Notes: a model not told the origin generated them from the letters alone. DNA of 17,645 nucleotides from CAYONQ01 sp964405375 (GCA_964405375.1 CAYONQ010000060.1:1-17645), one strand, 5' to 3'; shown: positions 1 to 6,614, counted from the first letter of the stretch. Made by a program: numbers and translations.

Positions 1-59
1 GGACAAAAACAAACTTTTACTTCAATTATCTAAAATACTGTGAACGGAAACAAGATTCT

Positions 60-437
60 TTATTTTTTAGACCACCGCAACGGAACAAAAAACACATTTG
101 CTACAAAAGCAATGAATAATCCGACCAGAATAGCCCACCAAGATCCTATATTTTTATAGCAAATTATAGACGAAATAACAAGCCAACTTGCCATTACAAC
201 AATAACTAAGAAATCGAAGAAAATATAATAAACGCTATCGTTAACAATTTCTTTCTGCTCATCACTTTTAGGAGTTGAAAAAAATAAATCATAATATATG
301 GGGTCTACTTTACTTTTAAGATTTATGAGCAATTTTAACAATCCCGGAAATATTAATAATGGTAGCCACCAGTAAAGCATATATGAGAAATAAGCTATTA
401 TCCCTGATAATAGAACTTGAAAGACGAAAATTAACAT
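60..437 (-). CDS. Small hydrophobic membrane protein, function unknown
   Basis: A 125-residue protein that I do not recognise. It is mostly hydrophobic, with about four likely membrane segments: residues 2-22, 24-40, 72-92 and 100-118. A polar stretch at about 41-70, rich in Lys, Asp and Glu, sits between the second and third. The C-terminus ends in basic residues (RWSKK). The ATG at 437-435 follows an AAGGA ribosome site at 6-nt spacing, and that site overlaps the stop codon of the methyltransferase gene, leaving only 9 bp between the two genes. They are therefore very likely co-transcribed and translationally linked. The gene is clearly more AT-rich than surE or hisF nearby, which suits acquired DNA. 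By position it could be an accessory of the methyltransferase-nuclease, such as a membrane effector, but that is inference from position only. Confidence 0.7.
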   Translation of the reverse strand: MLIFVFQVLLSGIIAYFSYMLYWWLPLLIFPGLLKLLINLKSKVDPIYYDLFFSTPKSDEQKEIVNDSVYYIFFDFLVIVVMASWLVISSIICYKNIGSWWAILVGLFIAFVANVFFVPLRWSKK

Positions 438-446
438 TAAGATTCC

Positions 447-1943
447 TTAGGCCAGTTTGTAGGCGATTTGTTCTTCGAGAATATCTTTGACGGTGAGGGC
501 AATTATGCTCTTGCCGGTCTTTTTGAAGAACGATTGTATTTCTCTCATAGCATCAGATGAGAAATCGAATGAAACGAAAAAGCCTTTTGTGCGGTCTTCT
601 CGCATCATTACCGCTTCAAAAGAATCAATGTCCGGTCTGCCGACTTTGTCTTTCTGCTTGACCTGTATGGGATACCAGACATCCATAAATTCCAGTTCGC
701 CTTTTTCTTTCTTTGGCACGGCAGAGACAGGATAAATACGGCCATCAATACCCATATCGCCGACCTTGGCGACATTCGGCACACCGCCGAGGGCGATAAC
801 TGCCCAGTTCTCAAATTCAAACGGTGGTATCTCGTGGAGTTTCTTCTCAGTCCACGGCAAATCACGCACGACAAAACCCCTGCCGATACGCCAGAGTTTT
901 TCATCTTCTTTCATTTTGCAGACATCTCGCAAGCGCTTTGCCATCACCCGGCAGGCAGTCGGTGAAATATCAATGCCAATCCACTGACGACCGAGATTTT
1001 CTGCTGCAACCAGAGCAGTACCACAACCACAAAAGGCATCGAGAACAATATCGTTTTCATTTGAGCTTGCTTTGATTATTCGGTTGAGCAAAGCAAGTGG
1101 TTTTTGCGTGGGATAACCAAGTCGTTCTTCTGATTGAGATTGTATTGGTGAAATATCCGCCCATATGCTATCGACCGGTATGCCTTCCTGTTCATCAAGA
1201 TATCTCTTGAGTCGTGGCACAGCGCCCGGCTTAGACTGAACAATCAATCCTTTTTTATAGGCATCTTGCATACGTTCCTTTGTCCAACGCCAAACTCGGT
1301 TTACTCCTAAAAATTCATACGTTAGATTGGGCCGGTCTTTGTTAGGATTTGCCAAGTTATCAAGTGCATATATTCTACCGGTTTCTTGCTCAACGTATTT
1401 ATAGAACTCCTTTATATACTTCTTATCATGAGGAAGATATTGACGGTTAAACGTATAATCATTGCTTTTGGTGTAATAAAAGATTGTGTCATGGTCGTTT
1501 GGAAAGGAGCGGAAAGCTAATCCTTTGGCATTAGTTCGGCGCCAAATAATCTCCGTTTGAAACTGGTTTTCGCTAAAAATCTGGTCGAGCATAATTTTGA
1601 CGTAGTGAGAGGCGTGCCAGTCGCAATGGTAGTAGAACGAGCCGGTTTTCTTTAAGACGCGGTGCAATTCGACGCAACGAGGCCGCATAAAGTCGATATA
1701 TGCCTGCGTTGAGGCGTGGCGGTCTTCGAATGAGCGTTTTTCCTTTGTCTCGCCCCAGAAGACCTCATAATTGCGGTTGGAGTTAAAAGGCGGGTCGATA
1801 TAGATAAGGTCAACGCATCCATCGGGGAATTTTTTCAACTGGTCGAGGTTATCGCCGCAATAAATGACGCGGGTATCGATTAGAGAGGATGGTTTGCCGC
1901 TCGCTGGAGTTTTCCTGGGATTGGATTTAGGTTTCTTTCCCAT
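447..1943 (-). CDS. DNA methyltransferase (beta class, N6-A or N4-C) fused to an Mrr-like nuclease domain
   Basis: A 498-residue restriction-modification protein. The N-terminal part is an amino-methyltransferase with beta-class motif order: catalytic motif IV DPPF at residues 50-53, a variable stretch at about 130-265 that probably reads the DNA target, a TQKP motif at 279-282, and the SAM-binding motif I DAFCGCGTA at 302-310. The C-terminal part, about 370-498, resembles Mrr-type PD-(D/E)XK nucleases: FENW at 377-380, GDMGIDG at 395-401 with Asp400, then IQVKQ at 426-430 supplying the Q-x-K signature (Gln427, Lys429). One chain may thus both modify and cut DNA, as type IIG-like enzymes do. 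No separate endonuclease or specificity gene lies alongside. The ATG at 1943 has no clear ribosome site and no better in-frame start was seen. Target sequence and cutting activity cannot be read from the sequence. Confidence 0.9.
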   Translation of the reverse strand: MGKKPKSNPRKTPASGKPSSLIDTRVIYCGDNLDQLKKFPDGCVDLIYIDPPFNSNRNYEVFWGETKEKRSFEDRHASTQAYIDFMRPRCVELHRVLKKTGSFYYHCDWHASHYVKIMLDQIFSENQFQTEIIWRRTNAKGLAFRSFPNDHDTIFYYTKSNDYTFNRQYLPHDKKYIKEFYKYVEQETGRIYALDNLANPNKDRPNLTYEFLGVNRVWRWTKERMQDAYKKGLIVQSKPGAVPRLKRYLDEQEGIPVDSIWADISPIQSQSEERLGYPTQKPLALLNRIIKASSNENDIVLDAFCGCGTALVAAENLGRQWIGIDISPTACRVMAKRLRDVCKMKEDEKLWRIGRGFVVRDLPWTEKKLHEIPPFEFENWAVIALGGVPNVAKVGDMGIDGRIYPVSAVPKKEKGELEFMDVWYPIQVKQKDKVGRPDIDSFEAVMMREDRTKGFFVSFDFSSDAMREIQSFFKKTGKSIIALTVKDILEEQIAYKLA

Positions 1944-1991
1944 AGGCCATTAGTGTAAACCCTGCCGAATAATTTGCAAGAGGCAATTACA

Positions 1992-2026
1992 TTGACTATT
2001 TTCTATTTTCGATTGACTATTGAGTT
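1992..2026. repeat. Degenerate 7-bp tandem array, five units (array A)
   Basis: Five consecutive heptamers: TTGACTA, TTTTCTA, TTTTCGA, a second TTGACTA and TTGAGTT. The spacing is exactly 7 bp throughout, although the units have diverged. It runs straight into the palindrome at 2029-2065. It lies in the divergent spacer between the methyltransferase gene and surE. Confidence 0.6.
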
Positions 2027-2028
2027 GA

Positions 2029-2065
2029 GATTGCCACATCCGCCTGCGGCGGATTCGCAATGACA
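2029..2065. repeat. Dispersed palindromic repeat, GATTGCCAC...CGCAATGACA type
   Basis: GATTGCCAC at the left and CGCAATGACA at the right enclose a perfect TCCGCC-tgc-GGCGGA hairpin (2039-2053). The same end sequences recur inverted at 14076-14101. Intergenic repeats with these ends are seen in many unrelated bacterial genomes; their function is not established. Heptamer arrays sit on both sides. Confidence 0.65.
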
Positions 2066-2110
2066 AGGGAAATTAGAAAGACGATTTGGGCGGACACACA
2101 GGTCTGCCTC

Positions 2111-2138
2111 TACTTTTTACTTTTAACTTTTAGCTTTT
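2111..2138. repeat. Degenerate 7-bp tandem array, four units (array B)
   Basis: Four heptamers: TACTTTT twice, AACTTTT and AGCTTTT. The array ends 19 bp before the surE start codon, in place of a normal leader with a ribosome binding site. Confidence 0.6.
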
Positions 2139-2157
2139 TCCATTATGCTATGTGCTT

Positions 2158-2928
2158 ATGCAGATATTACTGACAAACGACGACGGTATTTTCGCACCGG
2201 GTCTGGCTGCCATTTACAAAGAGCTGGTAAAAATCGGCGATGTAACGGTGGTTGCGCCTGCTGTCAGTCATTCCGGTGCCAGCCATAGTGTTACATTGCA
2301 CCAGCCGTTGATATGCAACAAGGTTGATATTAACGGGCTGTTCACCGGCTTCAGCGTCCAGGGCTCGCCCGCAGACTGCGTAAAATTGGCCGTTATGCAA
2401 TTGCACGATGGGCCGATAGACCTGCTTGTCGCCGGCATAAACAACGGGGCAAATGCAGGCATAAACGTTTATTACTCCGGCACCGTCGCCGCTGCGATGG
2501 AAGGCGCGTTCTTAAAAATTCCCGCTGTTGCGATAAGTCTTGCCGCCGAAGAGCAGATGGATTTTGAAAAGGCGGCTGAATACTGTGCGAAAATCCTCAA
2601 GAAACTTATGCCCATTAAAAGCGGCGAGTCCCGCCCCGGGTTGAGGCGGGGCGAGGTAATAAATATCAATATACCACAGCTATCAAAAGGCCAGCCGAAG
2701 GGCATCAGGGTCGTGCCGCAATCGAGCACGGGCTTCGAGGAATACTACATCCCCCAGAAAAACGAGCAGGGTCAGACCGTCTTTCAATTGGCCGGCGGCC
2801 CGCACCACGCCGACGACAGCTCGACCGACACGACGTCTCTCGTAGAGGGGTTTATAACTATAACGGCGTTGGCCGCCGATATGACAAATCACGAAAGAAC
2901 CCGCCAGCTTCAAAAGATAAAATGGTAA
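2158..2928 (+). CDS. surE: 5'/3'-nucleotidase SurE
   Basis: A cytoplasmic metal-dependent phosphatase that removes phosphate from nucleoside 5'- and 3'-monophosphates. The family signature is clear: TNDDG at residues 6-10 (metal ligands Asp8 and Asp9), Ser39 in the SHSGASHS loop, Asn95 in AGINNGANAG, and YSGTVAAAMEG following. I start at ATG 2158, giving MQILLTNDDG, because SurE proteins start this close to TNDDG; a GTG two codons upstream (2152) is the alternative. No Shine-Dalgarno sequence is visible. Between the helix ending KKLM and the strand VININIP (residues about 155-172) there is a longer loop than usual, SGESRPGLRRGE, encoded by a GC-rich palindrome, so a small repeat may have inserted here in frame. 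The rest of the protein looks intact. Confidence 0.95.
   Translation: MQILLTNDDGIFAPGLAAIYKELVKIGDVTVVAPAVSHSGASHSVTLHQPLICNKVDINGLFTGFSVQGSPADCVKLAVMQLHDGPIDLLVAGINNGANAGINVYYSGTVAAAMEGAFLKIPAVAISLAAEEQMDFEKAAEYCAKILKKLMPIKSGESRPGLRRGEVININIPQLSKGQPKGIRVVPQSSTGFEEYYIPQKNEQGQTVFQLAGGPHHADDSSTDTTSLVEGFITITALAADMTNHERTRQLQKIKW
2630..2653. repeat. GC-rich palindrome inside surE, in frame
   Basis: CCCGCC (2630-2635) pairs with GGCGGG (2645-2650), and CGCCCC (2632-2637) can pair alternatively with GGGGCG (2648-2653). It encodes the extra loop of SurE. It resembles the palindrome at 3381-3405 in the downstream gene, so it may be a small repeat carried inside coding sequence. Confidence 0.5.
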
Positions 2929-2929
2929 A

Positions 2930-2973
2930 TTACTTAGACCGCTCGATTTTGTTTTCAGTCTGAGCGTTAGTAA
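2930..2973 (+). other. Imperfect inverted repeat downstream of surE
   Basis: TTACT and CGCTC (2930-2944) are matched by GAGCG and AGTAA (2962-2973) around a T-rich loop. It could act as a weak terminator or attenuator after surE. It lacks the GC-stem plus T-run of a classic intrinsic terminator, so this is a tentative call. Confidence 0.3.
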
Positions 2974-3003
2974 GGAATTTGGTTTACAAGAAAGACCAGG
3001 AAA

Positions 3004-3603
3004 ATGTTAAACATTTTTGAGCAATCCTGGACATTGCTGATTTTAGCAATTGTCGCCTTGCTTATCGTGCTGATGGTCCGCAAGGCCTTCCCTGAAAAAT
3101 GGCACTGGTGGCAGTTGGCGCTGCCGGCGTTGCTTATCGCAGCCGGCTTCGCCCTCGATTACCTCGTTCAAACCGATACCGAAAAAATCAACGCTGTAAT
3201 CAATGTGGCGGTAAAGGCCGTCGAAGAGGAAAACCCCGACGCAATCGAGGCGATATTGGCTGATAACTACCGCGACTCATACCATTTTACAAAAAGGACT
3301 TTGATGACCCGCTGCAGGGCTCGGCTGTCAGCGCCGCTTATCGAGAAAAACATAAAAAGAATTGTATCGATAGAGGTCTCGCCCAGCCCCTATCAGGGGC
3401 GGGGCTCGCCGCCGACCGCCACCGCAATCTTCACCGTGCGGATATTATTCGACAAACGAAGCTACGTATATCAAAGCTTCAAGTCACAAATGTTCGTAAA
3501 GATGAAGTTAGACCTGCAGAAACAAGATGATACCTGGCTTATCAGCCGGGCCGAGATGCTCGAAATCGACAGACAGCCGGCTAACTGGCGGCATATCCGA
3601 TGA
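3004..3603 (+). CDS. Membrane-anchored protein with a possible NTF2-like domain, function unknown
   Basis: A 199-residue protein. Residues 10-27 and 36-53 are hydrophobic and probably form a two-helix membrane hairpin. The remainder (about 58-199) starts with helices (INAVINVAVKAVEEENPDAIEAIL), then alternates charged strands and ends in DDTWLISRAEMLEI. That pattern is reminiscent of NTF2/SnoaL-like folds, where a short helix pair precedes a curved sheet; this fold call is inference. At residues about 127-133 the peptide SPYQGRG is encoded by a palindrome (3381-3405) and looks like an in-frame insertion in a loop. The start at 3004 has only a weak, close AGGA upstream. The gene lies between surE and hisF on the same strand and may share a transcript with them. 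I do not know its role. Confidence 0.7.
   Translation: MLNIFEQSWTLLILAIVALLIVLMVRKAFPEKWHWWQLALPALLIAAGFALDYLVQTDTEKINAVINVAVKAVEEENPDAIEAILADNYRDSYHFTKRTLMTRCRARLSAPLIEKNIKRIVSIEVSPSPYQGRGSPPTATAIFTVRILFDKRSYVYQSFKSQMFVKMKLDLQKQDDTWLISRAEMLEIDRQPANWRHIR
3381..3405. repeat. Palindromic element inside the 3004-3603 gene, in frame
   Basis: GCCCAGCCCC (3381-3390) and GGGGCGGGGC (3396-3405) are inverted copies with 9 of 10 bases pairing around the loop TATCA. The reading frame passes through without a stop, and the encoded residues look like an added loop. Confidence 0.6.
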
Positions 3604-3695
3604 ACAAACCCCGTAATCTCGATGTGCCGCTTATTTTCTCGACCGGAGAGGGACTCTTTAATATACTGCCGCCGCAGTTGCCGGGTAAACATTAG
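3600..3695 (+). CDS. Possible 31-residue ORF overlapping the upstream stop (ATGA)
   Basis: The ATG overlaps the TGA of the 3004-3603 gene, an arrangement typical of translational coupling. It encodes 31 residues containing NLDVPLIF and ends at TAG 3693-3695, 27 bp before hisF. There are no recognisable motifs and no independent ribosome site. It could be a leader peptide, the remnant of a longer gene, or chance. Confidence 0.25.
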   Translation: MNKPRNLDVPLIFSTGEGLFNILPPQLPGKH

Positions 3696-3722
3696 TATCA
3701 GCTAATTCAGGAGATAGACAAT

Positions 3723-4490
3723 ATGGACTACAGAAGAATCATCCCCTGCCTGGATGTAAAAGACGGTCGATTGGTTAAGGGCGTTAATTTCGTCCAGCTT
3801 AAAGATGTGGGCGACCCGGCGGAAAACGCCGCCGCTTACAGCGAAGCAGGCGCGGACGAGCTTGTATTCCTCGATATTACGGCGACTATCGAGAAAAGAA
3901 AGACGCTTCTCGATGCGGTAAAAAGGACCGTCGAGAGAATCTCGGTGCCGCTGACCGTCGGCGGAGGAATCTCCGCCTGCCGGCAGGTTGAAGAGCTGAT
4001 AGATATGGGCGTATCGAAGGTATCGATAAACACCGCCGCCGTTCGCAATCCCGATTTTGTCAAAGAAGCGGCTGACGAGTTCGGCAATGAGAAAATCACC
4101 ATTGCAATAGATACAAGCGGCAATCCACAATTACCATCGGGTTTCGAGGTTATGGTCTGCGGCGGTACCGCCGGCACCGGTATCGACGCCGTCCAGTGGG
4201 CAAAAAAACTCGAAGGTTTGGGCGCCGGCGCAATCCTGCCGACGAGTATGGATACCGACGGCACACAGGCCGGTTACGACATCCCGATGACCCGGGCGAT
4301 AGCAGATGCGGTAAATCTGCCTGTAATCGCATCCGGCGGCGCCGGGACACTGGAGCACTTATACCAGGCCATAGTCGAGGCACACGCAGATGCCGTCCTT
4401 GTGGCCTCGATAGCACATTTCGGCAAATATACCATAAAGCAAATGAAAGACTACCTCGCCGAGCGACAGATACCGGTCCGTATCGTATAG
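3723..4490 (+). CDS. hisF: Imidazole glycerol phosphate synthase, cyclase subunit HisF
   Basis: HisF closes the imidazole ring in histidine biosynthesis: with ammonia from the glutaminase HisH it converts PRFAR to imidazole glycerol phosphate and AICAR. The 255 residues cover a full (beta/alpha)8 barrel. Catalytic Asp11 lies in IPCLDVKDGR and Asp130 in IAIDTSG. Phosphate-binding segments are seen at VGGGIS (79-84), CGGTAGTG (146-153), TSMDTDGTQAGYD (174-186) and IASGGAGT (202-209). The start at 3723 has a strong AGGAGA (3709-3714) at 8-nt spacing. hisH and other his genes are not in this window, so the histidine genes are scattered or lie outside. A strongly palindromic stretch (3960-3987) falls over GGGISACRQ but adds no residues compared with the usual family pattern. 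Confidence 0.96.
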   Translation: MDYRRIIPCLDVKDGRLVKGVNFVQLKDVGDPAENAAAYSEAGADELVFLDITATIEKRKTLLDAVKRTVERISVPLTVGGGISACRQVEELIDMGVSKVSINTAAVRNPDFVKEAADEFGNEKITIAIDTSGNPQLPSGFEVMVCGGTAGTGIDAVQWAKKLEGLGAGAILPTSMDTDGTQAGYDIPMTRAIADAVNLPVIASGGAGTLEHLYQAIVEAHADAVLVASIAHFGKYTIKQMKDYLAERQIPVRIV

Positions 4491-4531
4491 CGCTCAGCAG
4501 CAGCGTTCGGCGCTTACTTTGCTTTTCCTGC

Positions 4532-4552
4532 CCGCTATCCCCTATCCACTAT
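4532..4552. repeat. Short 7-bp tandem array, three units (array C)
   Basis: CCGCTAT, CCCCTAT and CCACTAT follow one another just after hisF. A similar phrase with CCCGCT and CCCCTAT occurs at about 7265-7280, so this sequence is itself dispersed. Confidence 0.45.
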
Positions 4553-4626
4553 CTAAAGCCGCCCTATAAATTAGCCGATATGACGGTGTAAACTGGTGTC
4601 TTGCCACGCATAGAAAAGGGTCGGTA

Positions 4627-4874
4627 ATGTCCGGTAAATCGAAGAAAAACAGACTGCCTTTGAAACCTGTGGTATTTAAGATTCACTGGTACCCCAGCAG
4701 CAGAAGCTGTGCAAGCTTATCCAATCGAAGGGCCGGACCACAGCAGGTACCGCCATTGATGGTCCGCAAGGCCGAATGGCGCCGATAAACCCCGTTATCT
4801 CTTATCCGATAAAGGCGATGAACAAAAAAACGCCGTTTGAAAGGGCAAAAAAACGTGCCGACACCGACAGTTAA
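4627..4874 (+). pseudogene. Candidate small gene broken by a frameshift, upstream of the diguanylate cyclase
   Basis: An ATG at 4627 preceded by AAGGG (4616-4620) opens a frame beginning MSGKSKKNRLPLKPVVFK. It continues for 53 codons to TAA 4786, but the part after about 4680 reads better in the -1 frame. That frame is open from 4680 to TAA 4872-4874, with VPQQQKLCKLIQSKG, then a Gly/Thr-rich middle, and ends in NKKTPFERAKKRADTDS. Joined at about 4678-4680 the two parts would make a basic protein of about 82 residues. The end of the second part overlaps the cyclase start by about 20 bp, as in coupled genes. No canonical slippery heptamer is in phase, so an indel, a sequencing error or two separate small ORFs are all possible. 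I do not recognise the product. Confidence 0.35.
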
Positions 4875-6261
4875 AGACATTGACCAGGCCGTAAAACAGC
4901 CGGACAAGCTTCTGACAATCAAGGAAAACGCCACCGTTACAGAGGCCGCAAAGAAGATGAGCGACAACAAAGTGGGCTGTCTGGTGGTCTTCGACACGCA
5001 GGGTAAATTTACCGGCATTCTGAGCGAACGCGATATGCTGGAAAAGGTGCTGACAACCTCTCTTTCGCAGGACAGCGCCCTTGTCCGCGACATTATGACC
5101 GCCGACCCCATATCCTGCACTATGAACACCCCAATCGCAAAAGTCGAGCGGATTATGGCAGAACACAAAATACGCCATCTTCCCATCGTTGAGAACGGCG
5201 TTCCAATGGGTATGGTCTCAAGCCGGGACACCATCGCCTACCACCTCCACAGTAATAAGGCAATGAAGACCGCAGCAGAGCAGCTTGCGATGCTCTCAAC
5301 CGGCTTAAAAAGTCTGGAACTCGACGATGTCATCGAGCTGGCTATAAATGAAGTCCCGAAAAGCTTTGAGGCCGAGTGTGCTGTACTGTGCATTACCCAA
5401 AAAGATACTCCAACACCGATGATTCACCGAAAGGGCTGCCGGCTCTCAAGGGAAAACCTGCTCGACCCCGCAAAAATGAAGCAATTATCTCAAAGCACGG
5501 GGGTCATCTTGGACAACGGCTGCGAGGCGTGCTGCCAGGCGCCACGACTCGTCATCCCCCTCACTATATACGAGCAATCCGCCGACCAGAACGACTGCGA
5601 AACAGCAGGGCAGGGCTTTCTCTGTATGTGCCGGCTAAATCAATCCTCCGTGGACTCGGAGCAATCACAGCTATACAAGGCCTCTTTGCTGCGAGAGGTC
5701 CTCAACGTTAATCTAACCAACGCAAAGCTCTACCAGGACTACCAGAAGGCCCGCCATGACAGCGAGATAGACCCTCTAACAGGCGTCGGCACACGCCGCG
5801 TGCTTGAGAAGGTATTAAAAACCGAGTATGCACGAGCGACCCGCTACAACCGCTGTTATTGCGTTGCTATTGTGGACATTGATAACTTCAAGGAGATAAA
5901 CGACACCGCCGGCCACGCCGCCGGCGACAGGGCGCTTCAGCAACTGGCAAAGATTATGCGCGAAAGTGTGCGGACCACCGACGTAATAATCACACGCTAT
6001 GGCGGCGACGAATTCGTGCTGGTAATGCCGGAGACAAAAATCAAAGGCGCAAGAGTGCTGCTGGAACGCCTGCGACGCCAGGTGCGGACCATCTCCATAC
6101 CCAAGGTCAAATCGGTAACTATAAGCTCCGGCCTGGCCGAACTGACCGAAAACGACGACACCGCTGAAAGCACATTAAGCCGCGCCGATGAAGCCCTCTA
6201 CGAAGCCAAGCGCACAGGCCGAAACCGGGTAATCACCTCCCAGTCTCGAAGCGTAGTATAA
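4855..6261 (+). CDS. Diguanylate cyclase with paired CBS domains, a cysteine-rich GAF-like region and GGDEF
   Basis: Probably makes cyclic di-GMP from two GTP. Numbering is from the upstream TTG at 4837; I prefer GTG 4855 (residue 7) because AAGGG at 4841-4845 lies 9 nt before it. Residues about 20-140 hold two CBS motifs (KVGCLVVFDTQGKFTGILSE and KIRHLPIVENGVPMGMVSSR), which in this family bind adenine nucleotides. Residues about 150-300 look like a GAF domain but carry nine cysteines (181, 185, 201, 229, 232, 233, 254, 263, 265), suggesting metal, iron-sulfur or redox sensing. A helix containing NAKLYQDYQKAR leads to the GGDEF domain (308-468) with DPLTGVGTRR, DIDNFKEIND and an intact YGGDEF (388-393). 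A possible inhibitory RxxD (379-382) is one residue further from GGDEF than usual. No membrane segments are seen, so it is soluble and cytoplasmic. Confidence 0.92.
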   Translation: MPTPTVKDIDQAVKQPDKLLTIKENATVTEAAKKMSDNKVGCLVVFDTQGKFTGILSERDMLEKVLTTSLSQDSALVRDIMTADPISCTMNTPIAKVERIMAEHKIRHLPIVENGVPMGMVSSRDTIAYHLHSNKAMKTAAEQLAMLSTGLKSLELDDVIELAINEVPKSFEAECAVLCITQKDTPTPMIHRKGCRLSRENLLDPAKMKQLSQSTGVILDNGCEACCQAPRLVIPLTIYEQSADQNDCETAGQGFLCMCRLNQSSVDSEQSQLYKASLLREVLNVNLTNAKLYQDYQKARHDSEIDPLTGVGTRRVLEKVLKTEYARATRYNRCYCVAIVDIDNFKEINDTAGHAAGDRALQQLAKIMRESVRTTDVIITRYGGDEFVLVMPETKIKGARVLLERLRRQVRTISIPKVKSVTISSGLAELTENDDTAESTLSRADEALYEAKRTGRNRVITSQSRSVV

Positions 6262-6272
6262 CCCCCCCCCCC
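6262..6272 (+). repeat. Run of eleven C directly after the cyclase stop codon
   Basis: The TAA at 6259-6261 is followed by an uninterrupted C11 tract. Such tracts are prone to slippage in replication and sequencing, so reading frames across it should be treated with care. Confidence 0.8.
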
Positions 6273-6329
6273 ACCGCCGCAACCCGTTGGCGTCGACCCG
6301 GCACCATCCCACCGCAGACCACCCCAGGC

Positions 6330-6614
6330 CTGAAAAAGACAAAGCTTCAGCTTGAATTCAACTTCGTCGGAAACAGCAGAACTTTGGAAGTCACCTACAA
6401 TAACCCTGATTCACTCTGGTATGCTGCTATACCCGGCGACCTAAATCTAAATAACAAGGTCAATCTGCCGGACTTCAGCGCATTCGCTCACAACTGGCAG
6501 CGGACCGATTGCAACGAACCAGATTTCTGCGGCAGAGCCGACATCGACCAGACCGGCGATGTTAACTGGCCTGATTTGGATATCATCGCCGAAAACTGGC
6601 TCATCGCCCTGTAA
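6330..6614 (+). pseudogene. Orphan C-terminal fragment of a secreted protein with a dockerin-like tail
   Basis: The frame encodes a short beta-like stretch (LQLEFNFVGNSRTLEVTYNN) and then two dockerin-type repeats: GDLNLNNKVNLPDFSAFAHN followed by W, and DIDQTGDVNWPDLDIIAENW, ending six residues later. The spaced Asp/Asn residues resemble Ca-binding loops, and the DFAxFAxNW signature is common at the ends of exported Phycisphaerae proteins. No start codon with a ribosome site, signal peptide or catalytic domain lies upstream; the frame simply runs back past the C11 tract into the end of the cyclase gene. It is therefore most likely the 3' remnant of a larger secreted protein. A standalone start (TTG 6384) is possible but would give a cytoplasmic 76-residue peptide, which makes little sense for this domain. 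Confidence 0.65.

Noticed and set aside
608..904. Minus-strand ORF in another frame of the methyltransferase gene, and similar shadow ORFs within surE, hisF and the esterase
   Set aside because: They lie wholly inside well-supported genes and lack motifs or ribosome sites.
3960..3987. Palindrome insertion in hisF (GGCGGAG/CTCCGCC and CCTGCCGGCAGG)
   Set aside because: The protein has the normal HisF length at this point, so no insertion is needed; the palindrome may simply reflect codon choice. It differs in this from the cases in surE and its neighbour.
4497..4530. Intrinsic terminator after hisF
   Set aside because: Only a 5-bp AGCGC/GCGCT match with a long loop and no proper T-run.
4500..4836. 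Cyclic di-GMP riboswitch ahead of the diguanylate cyclase
   Set aside because: I could not find the conserved GEMM core and tetraloop features, and the stretch reads as coding sequence in two frames.
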